Shown here in pieces: positions 1 through 9,388 of a stretch of DNA of 64,000 nt (position 1 is its first letter; every line of letters starts with the position of its first letter). Where the stretch lies: positions 1 through 64,000 of the forward strand of contig NZ_RDQF01000021.1 of assembly GCF_004114425.1 (NCBI RefSeq), in the 5' to 3' direction. The DNA is from Bradyrhizobium vignae (GTDB lineage: Bacteria > Pseudomonadota > Alphaproteobacteria > Rhizobiales > Xanthobacteraceae). The notes below the pieces were generated by a model. It was not told the DNA's origin, made no database searches, and worked only from the letters and a program-made list of their open reading frames with translations. The position numbers were made by a program, and so were the translations under genes.

Positions 1-202
1 TGATATCCGCGTCCTTGAGCGCATCGGCGCTGACGGTGGCACCGGCGGCGGTGAACTCGGAATCCGGCAGGCCCGACTTGATACCGGCACCCGGCTCGAC
101 AGCAACCTCGGCGCCCAGCGCCTTGAACTTCTTCACCGTATCGGGCGAAGCAGCGACCCGCGGCTCGAGCGGATCGATTTCCTTGGCAACGGCGATCTTC
201 AT
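1..202 (-). CDS. pntA: NAD(P) transhydrogenase subunit alpha, N-terminal part (cut by window edge)
   Basis: Only the first 67 codons are inside the window. The protein starts MKIAVAKEIDPLEPRVAASP, the typical opening of the NAD-binding dI domain of proton-translocating (Re/Si-specific) NAD(P) transhydrogenase alpha subunits, which resembles alanine dehydrogenase. The enzyme couples hydride transfer between NADH and NADP to the proton gradient in the inner membrane. The ATG at 202 has a strong GGAGGAG ribosome site a few bases upstream. The small oxidase subunit gene lies immediately upstream on the same strand. The 3' end is outside the window, so subunit organisation cannot be judged. Confidence 0.85.
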   Translation of the reverse strand, partial: MKIAVAKEIDPLEPRVAASPDTVKKFKALGAEVAVEPGAGIKSGLPDSEFTAAGATVSADALKDADI

Positions 203-342
203 AGCTCCTCCGGCGGCGCGGGACAGCGCACGCGCAAACTAAGCGTTACTCCCGCGGCGTTCGATACCGGTTCTGGGACCGGTTTGTATGCAAGTTTTCT
301 GAGCAGCAGCTGCCGTTGGCGTGTGCAGCTGCCGAAGACGGG

Positions 343-495
343 TCAGGTGAGGAAGATCGCCATCAGGATCACGATGAGCGCGACCGAAGCCGTGCCGTAC
401 TTCACCAGCTTGATGAAGCCCTCATAGGTCTGCTCGTGCGAAACGTAGTCGTTGCCGTCGGCGGTGCTGTACGCAACTTCGCTATGATCTGCCAT
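343..495 (-). CDS. aa3-type cytochrome c oxidase subunit IV (50 aa)
   Basis: This 50-codon gene starts MADHSEVAYSTADGNDYVSH and ends with one hydrophobic helix (about residues 33-49, ending ALIVILMAIFLT). That layout, a polar N-terminus plus one transmembrane helix, matches the small bacterial aa3-type cytochrome c oxidase subunit IV of alphaproteobacteria, which packs against the oxidase core in the inner membrane. It lies 140 bp upstream of pntA in the same direction, an arrangement I recall from Bradyrhizobium. The catalytic oxidase subunits are not in this window. Confidence 0.8.
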   Translation of the reverse strand: MADHSEVAYSTADGNDYVSHEQTYEGFIKLVKYGTASVALIVILMAIFLT

Positions 496-701
496 GGATG
501 TCCCCAGTCGAAAGTCGAATTCTTCGGCTGGGATACCTTAAACCGTCGGACAGGGCAACGGCACGGAGGGGCGGTTTTCCAGCAAATAGGCTCATTTGGA
601 ATCCCGATTATCGCGGATCCAAAGCGCTCGCTTGCCTTTGCTGAACCGCGGTTCAACGGATACCCGGCGCCGCCCCTGCCCTGAATTCGGGCACCCTCTC
701 C

Positions 702-2684
702 TCAGCCCATTGCCTCCAGCTCGTCGATCATGCCGGCGATGACCGAGAGACCGCCATCCCAGAACTTGGGGTCCTTGGCGTCCAACCCGAACGGGCGCAG
801 CAGCTCGGAATAGTGCTTGGTGCCGCCGGCGGCGAGCATGTCGAGATAGCGCTCCGCAAAGCCTTCGGCCGCGTTCTCGTAGACCGCATAAAGCGAGTTC
901 ACGAGACAGTCGCCGAAGGCGTAGGCGTAGACGTAGAATGGTGAGTGGATGAAGTGCGGGATGTACATCCAGTAGTTCTCGTAGCCCGCCTTGATCTCGA
1001 TCGCCGGACCGAGGCTCTCCCCCTGCACCGACAGCCAGATCTCGCCGAGCCGGGTCGCGGTGAGCTCGCCGTTCTTGCGCTCGGTGTGGACCGCACGCTC
1101 GAAGGAATAGAACGCGATCTGCCGCACCACGGTGTTGATCATGTCCTCGACCTTGCCGGCGAGCAGCGCCTGTCGCTGCTTTGCGTTCCTGGTCTGGGCA
1201 AGGAGACGCTTGAAGGTGAGCATCTCGCCGAACACGCTCGCAGTTTCGGCCAGCGTCAGTGGCGTCGGCGCCATCAGCGCGCCGTTCTTTGCCGCCAGCA
1301 CCTGATGGACGCCATGGCCGAGCTCGTGGGCGAGCGTCATCACGTCGCGCGGCTTGCCCTGGTAGTTCATCAGCACGTAGGGGTGTGCCGACGGCGTGGT
1401 GGGATGCGAGAACGCCCCCGGCACCTTGCCCGGCCGCACCGGCGCGTCAATCCAGCGGTCCGTGAAGAAGCGCTCGGCGATATCGGCCATCTCAGACGAG
1501 AAGCCGCGATAGGCCGTCAGCACCATGCTTCGCGCCTCCGGCCAGGCGATAACGTCGGTCGCCGCGAACGGCAGCGGCGCGTTGCGGTCCCAATAGGCCA
1601 GCCGCTTCTTGCCGAACCACTTCGCCTTGAGCGCGTAATAGCGATGCGACAGCTTTGGATAGGCTGCGCGCACCGAGGCGACCAGCGCGTCGACGACCTC
1701 GCGCTCGACGCGGTTGTTCAGATGGCGGGAATCCGCGACGTCCTTGAAACCGCGCCAGCGGTCGGAGATGTCCTTGTCCTTGGCAAGCGTGTTGGTGATC
1801 AGCGCAAAGGTGCGTTCATTGGCCTTGAAGGTTTTCGCCAGCGCCTCCGCCGCGCTCTTGCGCTTTAAGCCGTCGCGGTCCTGCAGCAGATTGAGCGTCG
1901 GCTCGATCGCGAGCTCCTTGGAGCCGACCTTGAAGCGCAGGCCCGAGATGGTCTGATCGAACAGCCGGTTGAAGGCGGAATAGCCGGTCTGTGCCTTCTC
2001 CAGGAAGAGCTGCTCGAGCTTGTCATCGAGCTGGTAGGGCTTTTCCTTGCGCAGATCCTCGATCCAGGGACGATAGTGCGCGAGCTCGGTGGCCTGCATC
2101 GCGCGATTCAAAATATCGTCATCGATCCGATTGAGCTCGAGCGCGAAGAACAACAGATGCGTGGACGCCGCCGTCAGGCGCTCGGACACGTCGCCGTAAA
2201 ACTTTGAAATCGCAGGGTCCACGCTGTCGCCGGCATGCACGAGGCCGGCATAGGAACCGAGGCGGCCGGCGAGATCGTCGATCGCCTCATAGCGTCGCAC
2301 CGCCTCGGCGAGCCATTTTCCGCCATTTTCGTTTGCTGTCCCTGTCGCCAGCTTGCCCTTGTAGTCCGTCTCGAAGGCAACGCAGTCGGCGTCCAACGTT
2401 TCGAGATCGCGCGCCACTTCCGGCGCATCGATCCCGGAATAGAGATCGGCCAGGTTCCACTCCGGAAGCTTGCCGGTCTTGCTCGCAGCCTTGGAGGGTT
2501 TTGTCTTGGCGGCAGATGTCTTGGCGACAGATGTCTTGGCGGCAGATGTCTTAGCGGCAGATGTCTTAGCGGCAGATGTCTTGGCGGCGGTGGTCTTGGT
2601 GGCGGGCTTGCGGAGGGCAGACTTTGTGAGACCGGTCTTCGTGAGAGCGGTCTTCGTGAGAGCGGTCTTGGAGCGCGAATTCAT
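702..2684 (-). CDS. pepF: M3 family oligoendopeptidase (PepF type) with Lys/Ala/Thr-rich N-terminal tail
   Basis: A 660-residue cytosolic zinc oligopeptidase of family M3B. The catalytic HEXXH appears as AHELGHGVHQ near residue 450, and the following conserved glutamate is in LAETASVFGEML. Such enzymes cleave short peptides and may recycle signal peptides. The first ~75 residues are unusual: repeated KTALT and KTSAA units rich in lysine, alanine and threonine, encoded by 15-bp tandem repeats, before the family domain begins near KLPEWNLADLY. No signal peptide is seen. The gene is monocistronic, with its promoter region shared with the divergent response regulator at 2812. Confidence 0.9.
   Translation of the reverse strand: MNSRSKTALTKTALTKTGLTKSALRKPATKTTAAKTSAAKTSAAKTSAAKTSVAKTSAAKTKPSKAASKTGKLPEWNLADLYSGIDAPEVARDLETLDADCVAFETDYKGKLATGTANENGGKWLAEAVRRYEAIDDLAGRLGSYAGLVHAGDSVDPAISKFYGDVSERLTAASTHLLFFALELNRIDDDILNRAMQATELAHYRPWIEDLRKEKPYQLDDKLEQLFLEKAQTGYSAFNRLFDQTISGLRFKVGSKELAIEPTLNLLQDRDGLKRKSAAEALAKTFKANERTFALITNTLAKDKDISDRWRGFKDVADSRHLNNRVEREVVDALVASVRAAYPKLSHRYYALKAKWFGKKRLAYWDRNAPLPFAATDVIAWPEARSMVLTAYRGFSSEMADIAERFFTDRWIDAPVRPGKVPGAFSHPTTPSAHPYVLMNYQGKPRDVMTLAHELGHGVHQVLAAKNGALMAPTPLTLAETASVFGEMLTFKRLLAQTRNAKQRQALLAGKVEDMINTVVRQIAFYSFERAVHTERKNGELTATRLGEIWLSVQGESLGPAIEIKAGYENYWMYIPHFIHSPFYVYAYAFGDCLVNSLYAVYENAAEGFAERYLDMLAAGGTKHYSELLRPFGLDAKDPKFWDGGLSVIAGMIDELEAMG
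2503..2607. repeat. 15-bp tandem repeat inside the pepF 5' end
   Basis: Six to seven near-identical 15-bp units (plus strand GTCTTGGCGGCAGAT, with A/G variants) encode the KTSAA repeats of the oligopeptidase tail. A second short run of the same period, CGTGAGAGCGGTCTT, lies at about 2626-2672. The 15-bp period keeps the frame, so unit number can change without disrupting the protein. Confidence 0.8.
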
Positions 2685-2811
2685 TGTGTGGGAAACCTGT
2701 GTTCAACAATCGCGGCGGCGGGCGGGGGCATCAAGGTTTAAGCGTGCGTTAATCGGCTTCGGCCAGAGTGCCCCGATTCGAGACAGATAGTAGTAGCGTG
2801 CGGGGAACACC

Positions 2812-4305
<1,494 letters not shown>

Positions 4306-4655
4306 GCCCAGTGCGAACGGCGGTTCGCGCAACGGCGCGAGACGGCCGTAAGCCGTTCGCATGACGACAGAATTCGACTGCGATTTGAACCGTGACCTGG
4401 AAGTGACAGACAGAGGGAAAAGCGCGTGGCAGAAGCGCACAATCCGTTGCCAAGAGGCTCCGTTGAAGTCAGTTTGTCGTGAGTTGTTCCCGGTAGCGCT
4501 GGCTGCAAAATCGGGGCCTGTATATCGTCTGCGTAGGAATCGTTGCGTGCAGGCGTGCAACTTTCGAGAGGCCGGCGCGGTTTAGCCGAAACTCACCAAT
4601 AGGCGATAACGAAGCTGTTCCACGAGGGGACAGCTCACCCGAGGGGTGCGACACA
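4306..4655. other. 350-bp intergenic region with a long inverted repeat
   Basis: No convincing gene is seen between the response regulator and the L,D-transpeptidase. A perfect 10-bp inverted repeat, TGCGAACGGC/GCCGTTCGCA, occupies 4312-4321 and 4352-4361, with a 30-nt GC-rich loop that can itself fold. It starts only six bases after the stop codon and lacks a T-run. The rest probably holds the transpeptidase promoter. Confidence 0.5.
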
Positions 4656-6884
4656 ATGCGTGACTGTTTGAACCACCGTGCGGGCTTTGACCGTGTCTTG
4701 ATGACGGTCGCGGCGACCTTCCTCACGGTGTCGGCCAGCTCGGCCCTGGCGCAGGATCAGGCGCGCAGCAGCGCAGCAGAGCTTGCGATCGAAGCTGCGA
4801 TCCCGCGCCCCGAGCCGGCCAACGTCCCGCCTCCGACTGCGGCCGACATCAAGCTCGACAGCACCGCCACAGTGCAGGACTCCAGCAAGGAAACTGCGAG
4901 GGAGTCGATTAAGGCGGACGCCGCGCCGGCACCGGACAAGGTCGAGACCAAGCCGTCCGACGTCGCCACCACGCCCGCGCCCGAAGCGCCGAAGAGCGAG
5001 ACGGCGAAGACCGAGCCCGCCAAGACCGAGCCTGCCAAGACCGAGCCCGCCAAAACCGAGCCCGCCAAGGCTGACACCGCCACCGTCACGCCGGCCGCTC
5101 CCACGGCACCTGCTGCCGCAGCGGCTCCCGCCGCTGAGCCCGTGAAGGCAGCGAGCAACGTGCCCGCCGCCGACCAGCCGGTCGCGGACAAGCTCAAGGA
5201 CGTCATCGGCGCCAAGGCCTCGCGCTATTTCGACCACAAGAACGAGCGCGCGGCGGTCGAGAAGTTTTACGGCGCCCGCGATTTCGCGCCGGTCTGGACC
5301 CAAGGCGGCGCCCTGACCGCCGCGGCCAAGGGCGTGATCGCGCGGCTGAAGGACGCGGCGTCCGACGGCCTCAATCCCGCCGACTATCCGGTGCCGGATT
5401 TCGCCGCCGCCACCACCCCCGATGCGCTGGCGGATGCCGAGCTCAAGCTCACCGCCAGCATGTTCGACTATGCGCGCCATGCCCAGAGCGGCCGCATGCA
5501 CTGGTCGCAAGTCAGCGCCGACATCCTCTATCCCGAGCATCCGGTCGATCCGAGCGAGGTGCTGACCAAGGTCACGACCGCGGCGGATGCCTCCGCGGCG
5601 CTCGACAGCTACAACCCGCCGCACAAGCTCTACAAGGCGCTGAAGGCCAAGCTCGCCGAGCTGCGCGGCCAGGGCAATGGCCCGGTGATCGAGATCGCCG
5701 AGGGCCCTTCGCTGAAATACACCCCGGCCGGCAAGAAGCAGGCTGAGGTGGTGGTGGAAGATCCGCGCGTGCCGCAGCTCCGCGCCAAGCTCGGTATCAC
5801 CGAGAACGCCAGCGACACCCGCTATGACGCAGCGGTCGCAGACGCCGTGCGCAAATTCCAGAGCGGCGCCGAGATGAAGCCGACCGGCATTCTCGACGAC
5901 AAGACGGTCAAGGCGCTCAACACCCCGAAGCGCGATAAGCAGATCGACACCGTGCTGGTGAACATGGAGCGCTGGCGCTGGCTGCCGCGCGATCTCGGCG
6001 CGCCTTCACTGGGCGATGCCTATGTCATCCTCAACATTCCCGACTACACGCTGAAAGTGATGCAGCACGGCCAGCAGGTCTGGACCACCCGCGTCGTCAC
6101 CGGCAAGCCGGGGCAGCACGCCACCCCGCTGCTGACCGAGACGATGAAGTACATCACGGTCAACCCGACCTGGAACGTGCCGCCGTCGATCGTCTACAAC
6201 GAATATCTGCCGGCGCTTCAGCAGGACCCGACCGTGCTCCAGCGCATGGGCCTCAAGCTCGAACAGAACCGCGACGGCTCGGTGCACATCTCGCAGCCGC
6301 CGGGTGAAGCCAACGCGCTCGGCCGCATCCGCTTCAACTTCCCGAACAAGTTCCTGGTCTATCAGCACGACACGCCGGACAAGAACCTGTTCGCCAAGGA
6401 AGACCGCGCCTTCAGCCATGGCTGCATGCGAGTGCAGAATCCGGATCAATACGCGTCCGTGCTGCTCAACATCACCATGCCGAGCGAGAAGTACACGCCC
6501 GAGCGCGTGCGCAGCATGTATGGCAAGAGCGAGATCGACCTGAAATTCCCGACGCCGATCCCGGTCAACATCACCTATCAGACCGCGTTCGTGGACGATG
6601 CCGGCAAGCTGCAATTCCGCAAGGACGTTTACGGCCGCGACGCGACCATGCTCAACATCCTGAAGAACAACCGCGGCAAGGACCTCGAGGCCGTCGTGGC
6701 CCATTCTCAGCCGAGCTATTCCCGCCCGGCGACGACGCTGCCATCAGGGGTCGCGGTGGCCAACAATGGCGGCGGCTTCGGCTCGTCTGGACCAAACTTC
6801 TTCGAGCGGCTGTTCGGAGCGCCGGCCTCGACCCAACCGCCAGCGCCAGTCGGCCGTCGTCCGCAGCGGGTGTTTACCCGCTGA
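4656..6884 (+). CDS. L,D-transpeptidase, YkuD/YcbB type, exported
   Basis: 742 residues. A signal peptide ends near residue 33 (ASSALAQ). A low-complexity Ala/Pro/Lys/Glu linker (about 35-180, with AKTEP repeats) follows. Then come a YcbB-like scaffold, a peptidoglycan-binding segment (about 380-430, FQSGAEMKPTGILDDKTVKA) and the YkuD catalytic domain, with SHGCMRV holding the nucleophile Cys near 590. Such enzymes make 3-3 crosslinks in periplasmic peptidoglycan. The Pro/Ala linker may span the periplasm or bind the wall. The next gene, also wall-related (M15/DUF882), follows in the same direction. Confidence 0.9.
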   Translation: MRDCLNHRAGFDRVLMTVAATFLTVSASSALAQDQARSSAAELAIEAAIPRPEPANVPPPTAADIKLDSTATVQDSSKETARESIKADAAPAPDKVETKPSDVATTPAPEAPKSETAKTEPAKTEPAKTEPAKTEPAKADTATVTPAAPTAPAAAAAPAAEPVKAASNVPAADQPVADKLKDVIGAKASRYFDHKNERAAVEKFYGARDFAPVWTQGGALTAAAKGVIARLKDAASDGLNPADYPVPDFAAATTPDALADAELKLTASMFDYARHAQSGRMHWSQVSADILYPEHPVDPSEVLTKVTTAADASAALDSYNPPHKLYKALKAKLAELRGQGNGPVIEIAEGPSLKYTPAGKKQAEVVVEDPRVPQLRAKLGITENASDTRYDAAVADAVRKFQSGAEMKPTGILDDKTVKALNTPKRDKQIDTVLVNMERWRWLPRDLGAPSLGDAYVILNIPDYTLKVMQHGQQVWTTRVVTGKPGQHATPLLTETMKYITVNPTWNVPPSIVYNEYLPALQQDPTVLQRMGLKLEQNRDGSVHISQPPGEANALGRIRFNFPNKFLVYQHDTPDKNLFAKEDRAFSHGCMRVQNPDQYASVLLNITMPSEKYTPERVRSMYGKSEIDLKFPTPIPVNITYQTAFVDDAGKLQFRKDVYGRDATMLNILKNNRGKDLEAVVAHSQPSYSRPATTLPSGVAVANNGGGFGSSGPNFFERLFGAPASTQPPAPVGRRPQRVFTR
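5003..5062. repeat. 15-bp tandem repeat in the L,D-transpeptidase gene
   Basis: About four copies of a 15-bp unit close to GCCAAGACCGAGCCC encode the AKTEP pentapeptide repeats in the linker. The frame is preserved whatever the copy number. Confidence 0.75.
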
Positions 6885-6929
6885 GCCCGGCTCAGCGCCT
6901 GGTTCACAAGAATTCTGCAATGAAATCAG

Positions 6930-6957
6930 CGGCCCTGTCCTCTGGATGGGGCCGTTT
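6930..6957 (+). terminator. Possible terminator after the L,D-transpeptidase
   Basis: CGGCCC (6930-6935) pairs with GGGCCG (6949-6954) and the inner TCC/GGA also pairs; TTT follows. The T-run is short, so this is a moderate candidate. Confidence 0.4.
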
Positions 6958-7157
6958 AACGTTAACCATTCTCCAACCTGCGTTCGGGCAGCGGGCGTTT
7001 TTTTGCCACAGTCAACCGTTTAGGATCGTAGTCTGGCTTGGTTTGGGGGCGGGAAGGTCAACCTCGAATTAACCTTCTCGCTTTAAGAAAGCGTTCATCC
7101 TCTTTCGCGCTGCTAACGGGGTTGGCGGGAGAGTCCATTTGAACGCTCGTCGACTGG

Positions 7158-8789
7158 GTGGGCTCATACGTGCTGACTGGTTTCGCACGCCAATTCGCTG
7201 TGCTGTCGTTGTCCCATGCGGGCGTGAAGGCCGGATCCCGGATCGGCCTCGCGGCTGCATTGCTGCTTGCGGCCGCCGGTTCGGTTCATGATGCCGCCGC
7301 GCTGAACGAGACCAAGACGCTCTCCTTCCACCATACCCATTCCGGCGAAGATCTCACCGTCACCTTCAAGCGCGACGGGCGCTACGACGAAGCGGCGCTG
7401 AAGCAGCTCAACCACTTCCTGCGCGACTGGCGCACCCAGGAGGAGACGGTGATGGACCGTCGCCTCTTCGACATCCTCTGGGAAGTCTATCGCGACGTCG
7501 ACGGCAAGCAGCCGATCCAGATCATCTCCTCCTATCGCTCTCCCGCCACCAACGCCATGCTCCGCCGCCGCTCATCCGGTGTGGCGCGCTTCAGCCAGCA
7601 CATGCTGGGACATGCGATGGACTTCTACATCCCGGGCGTGCCGCTGGAGCAGATCCGCTTCGCCGGCCTGCGCCTGCAGCGCGGCGGCGTCGGCTTCTAC
7701 CCGACCTCCGGCTCGCCTTTCGTGCACCTCGACACCGGCAGCATCCGGCACTGGCCGCGCATGACGCATGACCAGCTCGCGCGCGTGTTCCCGGACGGCA
7801 AGACGGTGCATCTGCCAACCGACGGCACGCCGCTCAAGGGCTATGAGCTCGCCAAGGCCGAGATCGAGCGGCGCGGCAGCGGCGACGATGCCGGCAGCAA
7901 ACCGAATTTCTTCGCCGCCTTGTTCAAGGGCAAGTCGGCAGCTCCAGCCGCCAGCGACGAGGATGACGAGGGCGCGCCCGCCCCGGCCGCGAAGCCGGCG
8001 GTGCCGACCGTCGTCGCAGCCGCCGCTAAGCCCGCCGAGCCGGTGCCGACGCCGCGCGCCAAGCCGCAGATCGGCGCAACCCTCCAGCTTGCTTCGGCCG
8101 ATGCGCAGATCGTTGCGCCGCCCAAGCCGAAGGCCGGGCCCGTGGCTGACAAGCCGCCGACTGGCAAGCCTGTTGACGGAAAGCCGGAGACCCCGGCCGA
8201 CATCATCAATGCCCGCGGCTTCTGGGATGATGTCCCGGCTGCGCCGCAGCAGGCCACGCCAGCGCAGGTCGCAGCACTGAAGGCTCGCCAGGCACTCGCC
8301 GCCACCACCGATCCGCAACCAACCGCGAGCGTGTCCAACGCAGCCTTCCAGGCCCTGGCTTACGCGCCCGCGGCCTCCCCCGTCGATCGCGCCAATGTCG
8401 TCGTCGCCTCCGCGCCGATCCCGCGCACGGCCCGCCCCGCCGCGACGTCCCGCAGCGTGGCTCAGGCGACGGAGATCAACACGGTGGTCGGCAAGAGCAT
8501 CGACGGCAGGATCGCAACCGCGACCCGCCTCTCCGCAGCCAAGGGCGAGAGCGTCTGGCTCAAGATCCTGATGCTATCGCCGAGCGCCAGCCGCGCCATG
8601 TCGGTGACGCTGATGGGCGAACTCGATTTGGCTGCGCTGCGCGGCTATTTCGTCAAGCCGAAGGCCGTGATCGCGATGGGCTTCTCCGACGACCCGATGC
8701 AGGGCCTGTCCTGCGACAATTTCTCCGGCAGCGCGACCGCAAAGCTCGAGACGACCTCGTTCGTCGTGCGCACCGCCGCGCTGCGCTGA
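7158..8789 (+). CDS. DUF882/YcbK-like M15 peptidase family protein, exported
   Basis: 543 residues from a GTG start; an in-frame TGA at 7140 limits the start. A hydrophobic N-terminal segment near residues 28-48 looks like a signal or anchor. Residues about 50-210 form the M15A-like (DUF882) domain, with SQHMLGHAMDFYI and the later FVHLDTG giving the His/Asp/His zinc set. The remaining ~330 residues are Pro/Ala-rich with no domain I recognise. Family members act on peptidoglycan peptides in the periplasm; the substrate is not established here. The neighbouring L,D-transpeptidase supports a wall role. Confidence 0.82.
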   Translation: MGSYVLTGFARQFAVLSLSHAGVKAGSRIGLAAALLLAAAGSVHDAAALNETKTLSFHHTHSGEDLTVTFKRDGRYDEAALKQLNHFLRDWRTQEETVMDRRLFDILWEVYRDVDGKQPIQIISSYRSPATNAMLRRRSSGVARFSQHMLGHAMDFYIPGVPLEQIRFAGLRLQRGGVGFYPTSGSPFVHLDTGSIRHWPRMTHDQLARVFPDGKTVHLPTDGTPLKGYELAKAEIERRGSGDDAGSKPNFFAALFKGKSAAPAASDEDDEGAPAPAAKPAVPTVVAAAAKPAEPVPTPRAKPQIGATLQLASADAQIVAPPKPKAGPVADKPPTGKPVDGKPETPADIINARGFWDDVPAAPQQATPAQVAALKARQALAATTDPQPTASVSNAAFQALAYAPAASPVDRANVVVASAPIPRTARPAATSRSVAQATEINTVVGKSIDGRIATATRLSAAKGESVWLKILMLSPSASRAMSVTLMGELDLAALRGYFVKPKAVIAMGFSDDPMQGLSCDNFSGSATAKLETTSFVVRTAALR

Positions 8790-8820
8790 TCGCCCTTACT
8801 ATTTTCAAGAAATCAATCTC

Positions 8821-8906
8821 GTAGCCCGGATGGAGCGAAGCGCAACCCGGGAAAGCGGCGCGTGCTGCGCGAGACCCCGGATTTCGCTGCGCTCCACCAG
8901 GGCTAC
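8821..8906. repeat. Intergenic palindromic repeat (GTAGCCC ... GGGCTAC type)
   Basis: The ends GTAGCCCGGATGGAGCG and CGCTCCACCAGGGCTAC are inverted and enclose a further CAACCCGGG/CCCCGG pair, so the element folds into a long hairpin. It lies between the 3' ends of two convergent genes. I recognise this as a type of repeat common between genes in Bradyrhizobium genomes, but only one copy is visible here. Confidence 0.7.
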
Positions 8907-8915
8907 AAGTCCGCC

Positions 8916-9341
8916 TTATCGCGCTTTTTTGCCCCGCCGATCCAGATGATAGGTCAGCGCCAGCGACAAGCAGACGGCGAGCTCCCGCTTCGGCAATTTG
9001 CCCGCAACCGGCAGCAGCAACGCCCTGGTCTGCCGGTACTCGAACTGATCTGGAAAGCGCTCGCGAAAGGTGTCGACCAGTGTCGTCTTGCAGTTGAACA
9101 GAATGGCGGCGTGATCGGAATCCTTCAGGCGGCCGAGCCTGATCGTTGAGCCGCTGCCTGTCTCTTCGGTCAGATAGGCGGGCTCGCCCCATTTCAGCGT
9201 TTCGCTGAGCCGGCCGACCTCCTCATGCGCCGCGGCGGTCGCAAAGATCAGATCGCGCACCTGAAGGAGCCGCCGGCGCATTGGCGCCGGAAAGGCGTCG
9301 AAGGCGCGGCTCACCTCGCGCCGCAATATCGGCTCGGTCAC
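8916..9341 (-). CDS. DUF1801 domain protein
   Basis: 141 residues from a GTG start at 9341 (VTEPILRREVSRAFDAFP). A TTG at 9392 overlapping the cyclase stop would give 158 residues, but the extension does not look conserved. The core motif ETLKWGEPAYLT and the following IRLGRLKDSDHAAILFNC match DUF1801 (YdhG-like) proteins, small cytosolic proteins of unknown biochemical role. It directly follows the cyclase gene and may be co-transcribed. Confidence 0.75.
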   Translation of the reverse strand: MTEPILRREVSRAFDAFPAPMRRRLLQVRDLIFATAAAHEEVGRLSETLKWGEPAYLTEETGSGSTIRLGRLKDSDHAAILFNCKTTLVDTFRERFPDQFEYRQTRALLLPVAGKLPKRELAVCLSLALTYHLDRRGKKAR

Positions 9342-9388
9342 AGTCTCACTCTCGATGGATCGGCAATCGGTCTCCGCCGTGCGCCAGA

